Shown piece after piece: positions 1 to 8,361 of a stretch of DNA of 64,000 bases. The translations under genes and the position numbers were made by a program. This DNA is from Clostridium amylolyticum (GTDB lineage: Bacteria > Bacillota > Clostridia > Clostridiales > Clostridiaceae). Position 1 is the first letter of the stretch. Each line of letters begins with the position of its first letter. Where the stretch lies: positions 124,001-188,000 of the forward strand of contig NZ_FQZO01000007.1 of NCBI RefSeq assembly GCF_900142075.1. Reading direction: 5' to 3'. The notes beneath the pieces are model-generated. The model made no database searches and had not been told where the DNA came from. It worked only from the letters and a program-made list of their open reading frames with translations.

Positions 1-651
1 TAGCATTAATGGCTTCTCTCCTGCTGCAATTTGAACACCTAAACTAACTTTTACAGTAGTTGCGATTAATCCTCCTGCCACAATAACTCCAAGAACATTT
101 GCCATATTAGCTAGTCTATCCAGCAATCCTTTCCCTTCACCAGAACTTAAGATTTCTCTACCTTTGGAATATCCAATATTAAGGCCATAATATTTAATTG
201 GAATATATAATGCGTTTACAAGAATAAACATCAATATTGGGCCAAGAATATTTCCTTGAACTGCAAATGCTGCTCCTATACTGCCGCATATAGGCATCCA
301 TGTAAAGTTTAATAAACTATCACCAATACCTGCTAAAGGTCCCATTAAACTTGTCTTTATAGAAATTACGGAATCCTTTTCATCCTCCTCAGTTTTCTCT
401 TCCATAGCAGATGTAACTCCTAATATAAACGGGATAGTTACAGGATGACTATTAAAAAATTCCAAGTGTCTTTTCATTGCTATTGTTTTTTCTTCTTTTG
501 ACTTATCTTTATATAGCTTTTTTAGTATTGGCTTTAAGCAATATAAGGTTCCTAAGCTTTGCATTCTTTCATAGTTATGTGACATTTGAATTAATTGAGA
601 TCTCCAAAAAACATCATTAAGTTCCTTTTTAGAAATTTTTTGTTCTTCCAT
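1..651 (-). CDS. PTS mannose/fructose/sorbose-family IID component (3' end missing)
   Basis: Partial gene; the reading frame runs off the left edge, leaving 217 codons. It encodes a IID membrane subunit that works with IIC to carry a sugar across the membrane while IIB phosphorylates it. The N-terminus (MEEQKISKKELNDVFWRSQL) and the later GPLAGIGDSL stretch are typical of the EIID-Man family. The ATG shares one base with the IIC stop codon (TAATG), which points to translational coupling. It is the fourth gene of a IIA-IIB-IIC-IID operon read leftwards from the sigma-54 promoter near 2440. The substrate cannot be told from sequence alone. Confidence 0.93.
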   Translation of the reverse strand, partial: MEEQKISKKELNDVFWRSQLIQMSHNYERMQSLGTLYCLKPILKKLYKDKSKEEKTIAMKRHLEFFNSHPVTIPFILGVTSAMEEKTEEDEKDSVISIKTSLMGPLAGIGDSLLNFTWMPICGSIGAAFAVQGNILGPILMFILVNALYIPIKYYGLNIGYSKGREILSSGEGKGLLDRLANMANVLGVIVAGGLIATTVKVSLGVQIAAGEKPLML

Positions 652-1433
652 TATAAATCCAAACCTCCTTCATAGTCGTCTGATACACTATTTACCGCAA
701 CAGGACTGCTTTGTTTTCTCATAATCAAATCATATAAGCCTGCAAAACACGCACCTATTAAAGCCAGGGCTACTGTTGGTAATTTTAGGAAGGTTGTTAA
801 AGTAAATCCAAGAATTAAAAACATCCACATGTTTTTTCTTAACATCATCATAAGCAGCATTGCAATACCTACTGCTGGAATTATTTTTGATGCAACTGTT
901 AAACCCTTCATAACGCCTGCTGGAATAATAGTCAAAACGTATTCTACTGCTGGAGCTCCTAAATATACAGCTATAAATACTGGTACCGCTCTACTTAAGA
1001 AGTAAAATATTGCTCCCATATATTGCAATTTATCAATCTTATCAAAATCACCGGTTTCTGCAATCTTATCCGCTTTATGTACTAAGCTAATATTTGAAGT
1101 CATAATTAACATTGATATTTGTTGAACTAACAATGAAACTGGTATGGCAACAGCAATTCCAGCTGCTTGTCCACCTCCTGATAAAATACCTATTGCAACA
1201 CCAACTATAGATCCTGAAATTACATCTGGTGGCTGATATGCTCCTACATTATTTACACCTAGCCACATAAGTTCAAGTGTTCCTGCAATTATAAGTCCGC
1301 TTTTAATATCTCCTAAGATTACTCCTACCATAAAACCTGCAAGAAGTGGCTTTCTAAAACCTAAATGTGGACCAAATTGATCCCATGCACATAAACCCGC
1401 CCATGCAGCAATTAATAATGCTTTAATTAACAT
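651..1433 (-). CDS. PTS mannose/fructose/sorbose-family IIC component
   Basis: A 260-residue polytopic membrane protein, the usual EIIC-Man length. Hydrophobic segments alternate through the whole chain, and the LLAGFMVGVILGDIKSGLIIAG region near the N-terminus is characteristic of the family. Start ATG follows a GGGAGG ribosome site. Together with IID it forms the sugar channel of a mannose-class PTS. It lies 36 bp after IIB and overlaps IID by one base, so the genes are one transcript. The C-terminal tail is longer and more polar than the membrane core. Confidence 0.95.
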   Translation of the reverse strand: MLIKALLIAAWAGLCAWDQFGPHLGFRKPLLAGFMVGVILGDIKSGLIIAGTLELMWLGVNNVGAYQPPDVISGSIVGVAIGILSGGGQAAGIAVAIPVSLLVQQISMLIMTSNISLVHKADKIAETGDFDKIDKLQYMGAIFYFLSRAVPVFIAVYLGAPAVEYVLTIIPAGVMKGLTVASKIIPAVGIAMLLMMMLRKNMWMFLILGFTLTTFLKLPTVALALIGACFAGLYDLIMRKQSSPVAVNSVSDDYEGGLDL

Positions 1434-1469
1434 GAATAATGCCTCCCTCTCTTATATTTTTCATTTTGC

Positions 1470-1943
1470 TTATTTAATTAAATCTGAAAAATTTACACTA
1501 TCGTCCTTTGGAACCATTTGAACCTTAACTTGGATGCCTTTTTCCATTAATTTTACAAATGCTTGCTCTTCTTCTGGTGTAACAGAAATAGCCTTAGTTA
1601 ATCTTTTTCTTGTACTATTAAATCTCATTCCCCCTGCATTTATTTCTTTAATATCCCCTCCTCCTTCAACTACCTTTAATACATCCGTTGATGTTGTAAA
1701 TAGCAGCATAGTGGTTTTCTTTATTTCATTTTTCTTTAAGATGTTTATGAATTGATTAACTCCAAACACTAAAACCTTTACACCTGGTGGCACTGCAAGA
1801 CCAACCACAGATTTTTGTATTGGATCATTAGCAACTTTATCATTAATAATTAAAACTTGTTCTATTGCATAATCTTTAATCCAAGTAGTTGCAACTTGTC
1901 CATGAATTAACCTATCATCGATTCTAACTAATTTAATCCCCAT
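1470..1943 (-). CDS. PTS mannose/fructose/sorbose-family IIB component
   Basis: A 157-residue cytoplasmic IIB protein, normal for the family. The N-terminal IDDRLIHGQV motif contains the phospho-accepting His14, which receives phosphate from IIA and passes it to the incoming sugar. Strong AGGAGG site ahead of the ATG. Separate IIA and IIB genes (rather than the fused IIAB of E. coli ManX) are common in Firmicute Lev/Sor-type systems. It sits between IIA and IIC in the same operon. Confidence 0.95.
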   Translation of the reverse strand: MGIKLVRIDDRLIHGQVATTWIKDYAIEQVLIINDKVANDPIQKSVVGLAVPPGVKVLVFGVNQFINILKKNEIKKTTMLLFTTSTDVLKVVEGGGDIKEINAGGMRFNSTRKRLTKAISVTPEEEQAFVKLMEKGIQVKVQMVPKDDSVNFSDLIK

Positions 1944-1967
1944 ACTTAATACCTCCTACTGTATTAT

Positions 1968-2399
1968 TTATAATGAATCATATTCAAAGATTTCTTTACG
2001 CCCTAATTTATCATTTACATTAATAAATGTTTCTTTGTACACATTTTCCACTCTTCTTTTTATTTCTTCTATTGGTAATTCTCTAATAAGAAGTAATTCT
2101 AGTAGTACTGGTAAATTAAATCCTGTATAAACTACTACATCAGCACCACCTAATAATAAACTTGAACTAGAATTACTTGGAGTACCTCCAAATATATCTG
2201 CTAGTACTATTACTTCCCTATCATTTTTTACTTTTTCATATACTGCCTTTAATTCTTCAACTACATTCTGTAAATCCTTGTCGTCAGTTACAGATACAAT
2301 CTCATAGTTTTCTTGCTTTCCTACTATCATTTCAGCACTTTTCATTGCGTATTTTGCAAATTCACCATGACTTATTAAAATAATTCCAACTTCATTCAT
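1968..2399 (-). CDS. PTS mannose/fructose-family IIA component
   Basis: A 143-residue EIIA-Man protein that takes phosphate from HPr on a histidine in the N-terminal GIILISHGEFA motif (His11). The start is set at 2399, preceded by GGAGG. A longer frame reaches back to 2498, but that part would be upstream of the sigma-54 promoter at 2431-2447, so it cannot be translated from this promoter. It is the first gene of the PTS operon, and its phosphorylation state probably also signals to the LevR-like activator encoded divergently. Confidence 0.93.
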   Translation of the reverse strand: MNEVGIILISHGEFAKYAMKSAEMIVGKQENYEIVSVTDDKDLQNVVEELKAVYEKVKNDREVIVLADIFGGTPSNSSSSLLLGGADVVVYTGFNLPVLLELLLIRELPIEEIKRRVENVYKETFINVNDKLGRKEIFEYDSL

Positions 2400-2430
2400 T
2401 AGTTTTAACCCTCCTTCCACAAATATAAAT

Positions 2431-2447
2431 AGCAAGTTCCATGCCAA
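2431..2447 (-). promoter_or_regulatory. Sigma-54 (-24/-12) promoter of the PTS operon
   Basis: On the minus strand the sequence reads TTGGCATGGAACTTGCT, matching the sigma-54 consensus with GG at -24 and GC at -12, exactly 12 bases apart. The predicted start site is near 2420, about 20 bases before the IIA start codon. The divergent gene encodes a sigma-54 activator with the GAYTGA loop, so promoter and activator agree. Confidence 0.93.
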
Positions 2448-2515
2448 CAGGGTTAAGCCCTTGAAGTTTAGCAGTTTAATATTTTTTTCAATACTCATTA
2501 ATACTATTAATTTTT

Positions 2516-2600
2516 ATAAATACTCTTACCAATGTGAAATTAATACTCATAAAGGTGAAAAACACCCTTTAGCAAATATAAAAATACTCTTTATTAGCAA
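2516..2600. promoter_or_regulatory. Possible upstream activating repeats for the LevR-like activator
   Basis: Upstream of the sigma-54 promoter the block AATACTC recurs. It is followed by GTGAAA at 2518-2539 and again at 2541-2560, and a third AATACTCTTT copy lies near 2583-2592. Activators of this class bind upstream repeats about 100 bp from the promoter, so this is a reasonable candidate site. No experimental motif was available to compare, so this is an inference from position and repetition. Confidence 0.35.
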
Positions 2601-2830
2601 TAAGTATTTAAATTAAATTATATAAAATAATGAAACAGCCCCTATTTTTATAATATCTTCTAATAATTCACTCTAAAAAAAAGGGTATTTTCGTTATTTT
2701 TGTAACTATATATACTCAATAATCTGTTATAATAACTTTATTGAATACCATATGTGAAAACTTATAAGAAGTATAAAAGAGCAATATTTAAATTTCAAAA
2801 GAATTCTGAAAGGAAAGTTGAGGTGAATAA

Positions 2831-2876
2831 TCCTGGTACTTAATCAAAAGTATTTTTCTTAAATCCACTACCAGGA
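2831..2876 (+). promoter_or_regulatory. Inverted repeat that could hide the ribosome site of the activator gene
   Basis: TCCTGGTA at 2831-2838 and TACCAGGA at 2869-2876 are perfect 8-base inverted repeats with a 30-base loop. The right arm contains AGGA, the only plausible ribosome site of the gene starting at 2882. If the stem forms in the mRNA, translation would be reduced. There is no U-run, so it is not a terminator. Confidence 0.4.
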
Positions 2877-2881
2877 ACTAT

Positions 2882-5740
2882 ATGCTTAGAATTGATTTAG
2901 TAAGTAGGTTTATTCATGATTATTGTGTTTCACTTACAGTGGAAGAAATAACAAAAAATCCATTAATAGGTCTTTCATCCATAGATGTATCCAACAGCTT
3001 AAGCATATTAAGAAACAATGCTTCTGCTGACTTAAACAAGTTATATAAAGATGGTGTATTAATTAAAATTAAAGGAAAACCTACGAAGTTTTTCCATAAA
3101 CAAGTTTTTGAAAACCTTTTTAATGTTTCAATCCAAAGAGAATTTATAGAATGTTCAAGCTTAGACGAGTTAGTTAACATTACTTTTAAAGAAATTAGAG
3201 AGGTTTCAACGGATTACTCTGACCCCTTTCATGAACTGGTGGGTTATAATAACAGTCTTGCTAATATCATTAAAATAGCTAAGTCCTCAATTCTATATCC
3301 TAACGGTCTTCATACCCTTTTGCTGGGTGAGTCTGGAGTTGGGAAAAGTTATTTCGCTGAATTAATGTATAAGTTTGGTTTACAGCATAAGATTTTTGAC
3401 AGTTCTTCTTCTTTTGTAATCTTTAACTGTGCTGATTATGCAAATAACTCTAACCTTTTAGTGTCACAACTTTTTGGATCCATGAAGGGAGCTTACACCG
3501 GTGCTAACTGCGATAAGCAAGGTCTCATTGAGCAAGCCAATGGGGGTGTATTATTTTTAGATGAAATTCATCGTTTACCTCCAGAAGGTCAGGAAATGCT
3601 ATTCCTTTTTATTGACAAGAAAAAATTTAGAAGGCTTGGAGAAATTTCCTCTCAAAGAACTTCTAACGTACTAATTATTGCAGCCACCACTGAGAATCCC
3701 AATTCTTATTTGCTAACAACCTTTATGAGAAGGATTCCTTCTTGCATTAGGATACCTAGCTTGAAGGAAAGGTCTGTAACTGAAAAGTTAAGTTTAGTAA
3801 ATAGACTTTATTCTATGGAAGCAAAAAAGATAAATAAACAAATAATTGTTTCTAAAGAATGTATTACGGACTTAACATTGTATAATCCCCCTGGCAACAT
3901 TGGTCAATTAAGAAGCGACATACAACTTTCCGTAGCCCAGGGATTTTTAGATTGCAAGTTAAATAATACTAATAGTCTTGTTATAACAAAGGATTTTCTC
4001 CCTCTTTATACCAGTAGTAATCTTCTTAATATTGATATGGACACGAGAAAGAATGTAACCTTGATTATTAATAAAAGTGAATATGTTTTTTCTCCAAATT
4101 CCGGAGTTACTAATAATAACAGCGTTAAAGACTATGATTTTATCAAAATTTATAATGAAAAGCTTTGCAATTTAGAAAATGACAGTCATGAATTACAAAA
4201 TATCTTTAATAGTTATACTGAATTAATATCTAAAAACTTTGTGATTCAAAATAATTACCCTGATTTTATTGACGATGAAACCTCTGAAATAGTTTCAACC
4301 TTATCTGATATCCTATATAGCGAACTCAATCTTATAATAGACAAGAGTTCCTATGTCGCTTTAGCATTATATTTAAAAAACCTTAAAGACATTCCCATTG
4401 CAACTAGAACTTCTGAGAAACCCTTAGATTTATCAGAGGTTCCTAGAAATATATTTACGGTATGTCAAAACTTAATTGAATTATTAGAAAGAAGATTTAA
4501 TATTTATTGCCCTGTAGAAGAATTAAACAATTTAGTTATAATTATTAATTCTCTGAAGAATAAAGAGTCTTTTCAGCCTGTTGGTATTATGATAGCTGCT
4601 CATGGTGATTCCTTAGCTACAAATATAGCTTCTGTTGCTAATGAACTTCTTGGTATAGACTTTGCTTTAGCAGTGGACATGCCTTTATCAGAAACTCCTT
4701 CTAATATTTTAGAGCATGTTATAAATCATATAAAAGACAAATGTTTTTCTAGAGGATTAATATTGTTTGCAGATATGGGCTCTTTAACAAATTTTGACGA
4801 TACTATAAAAGAAAAAACCGGGGTAAATATAGTAACCATAGAATCTACTAATATCATTTTAGTAATTGAAGCTATAAGGAAATCTATATTTTTAAAAAAT
4901 GATTTAGACCACATACTTCACGATCTTATAAGTATAAATAACAAACTTAACCTAAAGTTTAACAAAAAAATAGAGCAGCATCTTTCTATTAATAAAAAAA
5001 GAATAATATATACCGTTTGTAATTCTGGAGAAGGGGTTGCGTATTATTTAGAACAAACAATTAAAAATCTTCTAGATGCTTATAATATATTCGATGCTGA
5101 TGTTATGCCATTGAATATTAAAAGTACACTACAGCTTCGTGAAATAATTATTAAAACTTCTTTGAATAAAAAGCCTATTGCTATTGTTGGAAGTATAAAT
5201 CCAGATATTAACGACATCCCATTTATTCCTTTGGATGATGTGGTACTTCATAATGGATTAGATAAAATAGCAAACTTGTTAGGAATTAAGAATAATAATA
5301 CTGCCAAGAAAATAACTACTAATCTCACAAAAAATATAATTATTAATGTTACTAGCGATACTGTTGATAAATATCTAACAGTTCTTTCAGCAGATAAGGT
5401 TAAAAACATAATTATTGAATTTATTAATAAGATTGAAAGTGATTTAGAAATCATTGTAAGTAATTCTAGTCTTACCAAGATTTTTATACATTTAACCTGT
5501 CTCATTGAAAGGATTTTACTTAAAGATTTCATTTTAACTCCTCAAGAGGAGATTACATCATATATAAAAAATAATAGCAAAATTATAAATAGTATTAAGC
5601 ATGCATTACTTATTGTTGAAACAGCTTTTAATATTGAAATTCCAGAAAATGAACTGTATTATCTATGTGAAATAATAAAAGATGCTATTAACAACTCTTT
5701 ATTTTCAAAAAAAACTTACCCTCAGAAGACTATAAAATAA
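2882..5740 (+). CDS. LevR-like sigma-54-dependent activator with PTS regulatory domains
   Basis: A 952-residue cytoplasmic activator. After an N-terminal winged-helix-like region comes an AAA+ domain with Walker A GESGVGKS (149-156), the sigma-54 contact loop GAYTGA (203-208) and Walker B GGVLFLDEIH (from 221). It continues with a PRD region, an EIIA-Man-like domain with His574 (IMIAAHGDS), an EIIB-Gat-like stretch with TVCNSGEG, and a C-terminal PRD containing His870. This order matches LevR of Bacillus subtilis, which is tuned by HPr- and EIIB-mediated phosphorylation. It is divergent from the mannose-family PTS operon, whose sigma-54 promoter it very probably activates. Confidence 0.95.
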   Translation: MLRIDLVSRFIHDYCVSLTVEEITKNPLIGLSSIDVSNSLSILRNNASADLNKLYKDGVLIKIKGKPTKFFHKQVFENLFNVSIQREFIECSSLDELVNITFKEIREVSTDYSDPFHELVGYNNSLANIIKIAKSSILYPNGLHTLLLGESGVGKSYFAELMYKFGLQHKIFDSSSSFVIFNCADYANNSNLLVSQLFGSMKGAYTGANCDKQGLIEQANGGVLFLDEIHRLPPEGQEMLFLFIDKKKFRRLGEISSQRTSNVLIIAATTENPNSYLLTTFMRRIPSCIRIPSLKERSVTEKLSLVNRLYSMEAKKINKQIIVSKECITDLTLYNPPGNIGQLRSDIQLSVAQGFLDCKLNNTNSLVITKDFLPLYTSSNLLNIDMDTRKNVTLIINKSEYVFSPNSGVTNNNSVKDYDFIKIYNEKLCNLENDSHELQNIFNSYTELISKNFVIQNNYPDFIDDETSEIVSTLSDILYSELNLIIDKSSYVALALYLKNLKDIPIATRTSEKPLDLSEVPRNIFTVCQNLIELLERRFNIYCPVEELNNLVIIINSLKNKESFQPVGIMIAAHGDSLATNIASVANELLGIDFALAVDMPLSETPSNILEHVINHIKDKCFSRGLILFADMGSLTNFDDTIKEKTGVNIVTIESTNIILVIEAIRKSIFLKNDLDHILHDLISINNKLNLKFNKKIEQHLSINKKRIIYTVCNSGEGVAYYLEQTIKNLLDAYNIFDADVMPLNIKSTLQLREIIIKTSLNKKPIAIVGSINPDINDIPFIPLDDVVLHNGLDKIANLLGIKNNNTAKKITTNLTKNIIINVTSDTVDKYLTVLSADKVKNIIIEFINKIESDLEIIVSNSSLTKIFIHLTCLIERILLKDFILTPQEEITSYIKNNSKIINSIKHALLIVETAFNIEIPENELYYLCEIIKDAINNSLFSKKTYPQKTIK

Positions 5741-5780
5741 GTATAGCCCGTGGATATATATCCACGGGCTATACTTATTT
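5735..5780. terminator. Perfect 46-bp palindrome, bidirectional terminator
   Basis: The sequence around TAGCCCGTGGATATATATCC is a perfect self-complementary palindrome of 46 bases. It is flanked by A and T runs, so it can stop transcripts from both sides. The stop codons of the LevR-like gene (5738-5740) and of the convergent maturase gene (5779-5781) both lie in its ends. Confidence 0.85.
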
Positions 5781-6897
5781 ATCTTCTTGAAACTAATCTT
5801 GCTAATTCTAAAAGCTTATTCTCACAGGTATCAAAAAAGTATTTATAAGAAGAACAGAAGTAATTTATAGCTGGCTTTTCATTTACAAAAGGTTCTCTAT
5901 ACCTTCTGCATCCGCCTCTACACAAATTTAACCACTTACATTGTATACATTTATCATCAACATGTTTAGAAACTTCTATAAACTTCTTTGCTACCTGAGA
6001 CTTACTTAATTCATGAAAATCCATTTCTTTCAAATTGCCCATTTTCCATTGATCTATTACATAAAAGTCACAGGGATATACCCCTGCATTTGATTCAATA
6101 ATATACTCACAGCTGCAAGTACCGCTCATGCCACAAGCTTCTGGAGCATATCCCATTATCATACTTAAAATATTATCAAAATACCTTATACTGACAAACT
6201 CACCTTTAATAAAGTCTTCATACCAACAGTTAAACACCTCTACAAGAAAATTTCCATAAGCTTCTGGCTTTAGAGAATATTTTCTAAAACCTGGTTTTTC
6301 ATCAAGAGGATCTAAGCAGGGTATAAATTGAATATACTTAAAACCGTTCTTTTTAAAGAAATTATATATCTTTCTTCCATGCCTTGCACTTATTGAGCTT
6401 ACTACAGATAAAATATTGTACTCTACCTTATATTTGTTAAATAAATCTATAGTTTTCATTACCTCATTATATGTACCACTGTTATTTACATCCACTCTAT
6501 TTAAGTCATGTATTTCTTTAGGTCCATCTAAAGATATCCCCACTAAGAAGTTATTATCATGCAAAAATTCTGCCCATTTTTCATCTATTAATGTACCATT
6601 GGTTTGAAGCACATTATTTATTTTAACTTTACCTGTATTATACTTTTCTTCAATCTTCACAAGGTGCTTATAGAAATCCAATGCTGAAAGTGTTGGTTCC
6701 CCTCCTTGAAAGGCAAAGGTACAACTTCCTTCCGCATAGTCTAAAGCTTTTTTTATAATAGTTTCTAAAGTATCAATATCCATCATGTTATAGGCTTTTA
6801 CTTCTCTTTGCATAGATAGAGAATGATAAAAACAATAATTACATCTTAAATTACAATTACTAGATGAAGGTTTAATAAGCACTGATAATGGCGGCAT
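5779..6897 (-). CDS. Anaerobic sulfatase-maturating enzyme (radical SAM, SPASM)
   Basis: A 372-residue radical SAM enzyme that oxidises an active-site Cys or Ser of a sulfatase to formylglycine. The radical SAM cluster motif is Cys15, Cys19, Cys22 (CNLRCNYC). The C-terminal SPASM domain has CGMSGTCSC, VYPCDFYV (Cys276 with the catalytic-base Asp277) and CIQCKWLNLCRGGCRR, which bind two auxiliary 4Fe-4S clusters. The numbering and order match the C. perfringens enzyme closely. The start at 6897 (MPPLS) has a better spaced ribosome site than the ATG two codons upstream. No sulfatase gene is visible in this window, so its substrate must be encoded elsewhere. Confidence 0.93.
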   Translation of the reverse strand: MPPLSVLIKPSSSNCNLRCNYCFYHSLSMQREVKAYNMMDIDTLETIIKKALDYAEGSCTFAFQGGEPTLSALDFYKHLVKIEEKYNTGKVKINNVLQTNGTLIDEKWAEFLHDNNFLVGISLDGPKEIHDLNRVDVNNSGTYNEVMKTIDLFNKYKVEYNILSVVSSISARHGRKIYNFFKKNGFKYIQFIPCLDPLDEKPGFRKYSLKPEAYGNFLVEVFNCWYEDFIKGEFVSIRYFDNILSMIMGYAPEACGMSGTCSCEYIIESNAGVYPCDFYVIDQWKMGNLKEMDFHELSKSQVAKKFIEVSKHVDDKCIQCKWLNLCRGGCRRYREPFVNEKPAINYFCSSYKYFFDTCENKLLELARLVSRR

Positions 6898-7092
6898 ATC
6901 CATCCCTACTTTCTATTAAAATATCCTATACTCCAAAAGATTAATTATTCTCTTCTTTTATTTTAGCATTTTTCATGTAATATTAACATGGAACGAATTT
7001 ACTACCCGTGATGCTATAACTAATAAATTACACCTATTTCATGTGATATTTCCATTATTTACTTTCTAAACGCAATTCTAAATCAATTAAAA

Positions 7093-7677
7093 CTAAAATA
7101 TACTAAACACTACTACCCCCAATATACCAGAACCTAAAATTGCTAGTATAGGGTTTATTTTAAATTTTATCAAGGACACAAAAGTTATTATAAGTATTAT
7201 GATACTGGGTATGTCTATAACACCTAACGGATTAGAAAACAGTCCCCTTAAGGATAAATTAGATAGCCCATTAGGGAAAATACTGGTTTCTGCTACAAAA
7301 ATTGCTGCAGTCATTATAAGAGCTGGAATTACAGGTCTTATTCCATAAAATATAGATTCATTTAACGGATGATTTTGATATTTAAAAAACATTCTAGATA
7401 TTAGTATGGCAATTATTAATGAAGGTAAAGCCACACCTATAGTTGCAAATAAAGATCCTAAAACCCCTGAAACCTTATATCCTACAAAGGTTGCTGAGTT
7501 TACAGCAATAGGTCCTGGAGTCATCTCTGCAATGGCAATAATATCAGCAAACTGAGAAGCTGGCAAATAGTTATTAGTTTCAATTTCCTTTTGTATTAAA
7601 GGAATCATTGCATATCCACCACCAAAGCTAAACAACCCTATTTTAAAAAATGATAGAAAAAGCATAAGAAGTTTCAT
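7093..7677 (-). CDS. Chromate-type transporter, second half protein
   Basis: A 194-residue membrane protein of the ChrA (CHR) family, short form. Such proteins occur in pairs that together equal one full-length ChrA. The N-terminus FFKIGLFSFGGGYAMIPLI and the later AEMTPGPIAVNSATFVGY are the family signatures. It starts three bases after the stop of its partner, with AAGGA just upstream, so the two are translationally coupled. In anaerobes without chromate exposure the natural substrate may be another oxyanion; that is not visible here. Confidence 0.9.
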   Translation of the reverse strand: MKLLMLFLSFFKIGLFSFGGGYAMIPLIQKEIETNNYLPASQFADIIAIAEMTPGPIAVNSATFVGYKVSGVLGSLFATIGVALPSLIIAILISRMFFKYQNHPLNESIFYGIRPVIPALIMTAAIFVAETSIFPNGLSNLSLRGLFSNPLGVIDIPSIIILIITFVSLIKFKINPILAILGSGILGVVVFSIF

Positions 7678-7680
7678 TTG

Positions 7681-8265
7681 CTACACATCCTTATTACATA
7701 TATATTTTGATTTATTATTGGGTATTTTATATAAAACAAGCCCTACTACAGCTCCACCTATTACTGCAAAGATAGCATGTACATCAAACACTAGTATTAA
7801 TGTAAATGCAACTAGTGCAATTACTAAACTTATTTTATCCTTTATTGCAGTTTTACCAATATTTACTGCAGCTATAAATATTAAAGCTACTACTGCTGGA
7901 CGTATACCCTTAAAAGCATTTTGAACTATTATATTATCTTGAAATTTTGAAAAAACCGTAGCAATAAGTAAAATTATTAGAAATGAAGGTAATATTACTC
8001 CTAGAGTTGCAGCATAAGACCCCTTTTTCTTTTTTATTTTATACCCTATTAAGGTTGCGGAATTTATAGCAATAGCTCCAGGTATAGATTGAGCTACAGC
8101 AAAAACATCGATAATATCCTCTTTACTTATCCAAGCCTTTTTATCCACTACTTCTTTTTCTATAAGAGGTATCATGGCATATCCCCCTCCAAAGGTAAAG
8201 CTTCCTATTTTGAAAAAAGCCAAGAAAATTCCCCATAGTTCTCTAAATTGTGATTTTTCATTCAT
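7681..8265 (-). CDS. Chromate-type transporter, first half protein
   Basis: A 194-residue ChrA-family short protein, homologous to the following gene (shared FKIGSFTFGGGYAMIPLIEKE and SIPGAIAINSATLIGY). The start at 8265 is preceded by GAGGGG; a longer frame from 8310 would begin inside the palindromic operator at 8304-8318 and is rejected. It lies downstream of the ROK regulator gene, with a copy of the probable ROK operator between them, which suggests this transporter pair is under ROK control. Confidence 0.9.
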   Translation of the reverse strand: MNEKSQFRELWGIFLAFFKIGSFTFGGGYAMIPLIEKEVVDKKAWISKEDIIDVFAVAQSIPGAIAINSATLIGYKIKKKKGSYAATLGVILPSFLIILLIATVFSKFQDNIIVQNAFKGIRPAVVALIFIAAVNIGKTAIKDKISLVIALVAFTLILVFDVHAIFAVIGGAVVGLVLYKIPNNKSKYICNKDV

Positions 8266-8303
8266 GTTATTCCCCTCATCTTTCATTTTTATTTTGAAAC
8301 TTT

Positions 8304-8318
8304 TAACCATTTTGGTTA
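8304..8318. promoter_or_regulatory. Probable ROK operator upstream of the transporter pair
   Basis: TAACCATTTTGGTTA is a perfect palindrome with 6-base arms (TAACCA/TGGTTA) and a TTT centre, lying 39 bases upstream of the transporter start. The same core with its flank (AACTTTTAACCATTTTGG) recurs at the promoter of the ROK gene. Confidence 0.7.
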
Positions 8319-8361
8319 TAAGTCTCCGTGAATATAAATTTTATATGTGTTTATAGAAGAT

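Noticed and set aside
2400..2498. N-terminal extension of IIA
   Set aside because: The extension lies across the sigma-54 promoter, and GGAGG precedes the internal ATG at 2399.
8266..8310. Start of the first transporter half gene at 8310
   Set aside because: It would begin within the palindromic operator, and GAGGGG stands before the ATG at 8265.
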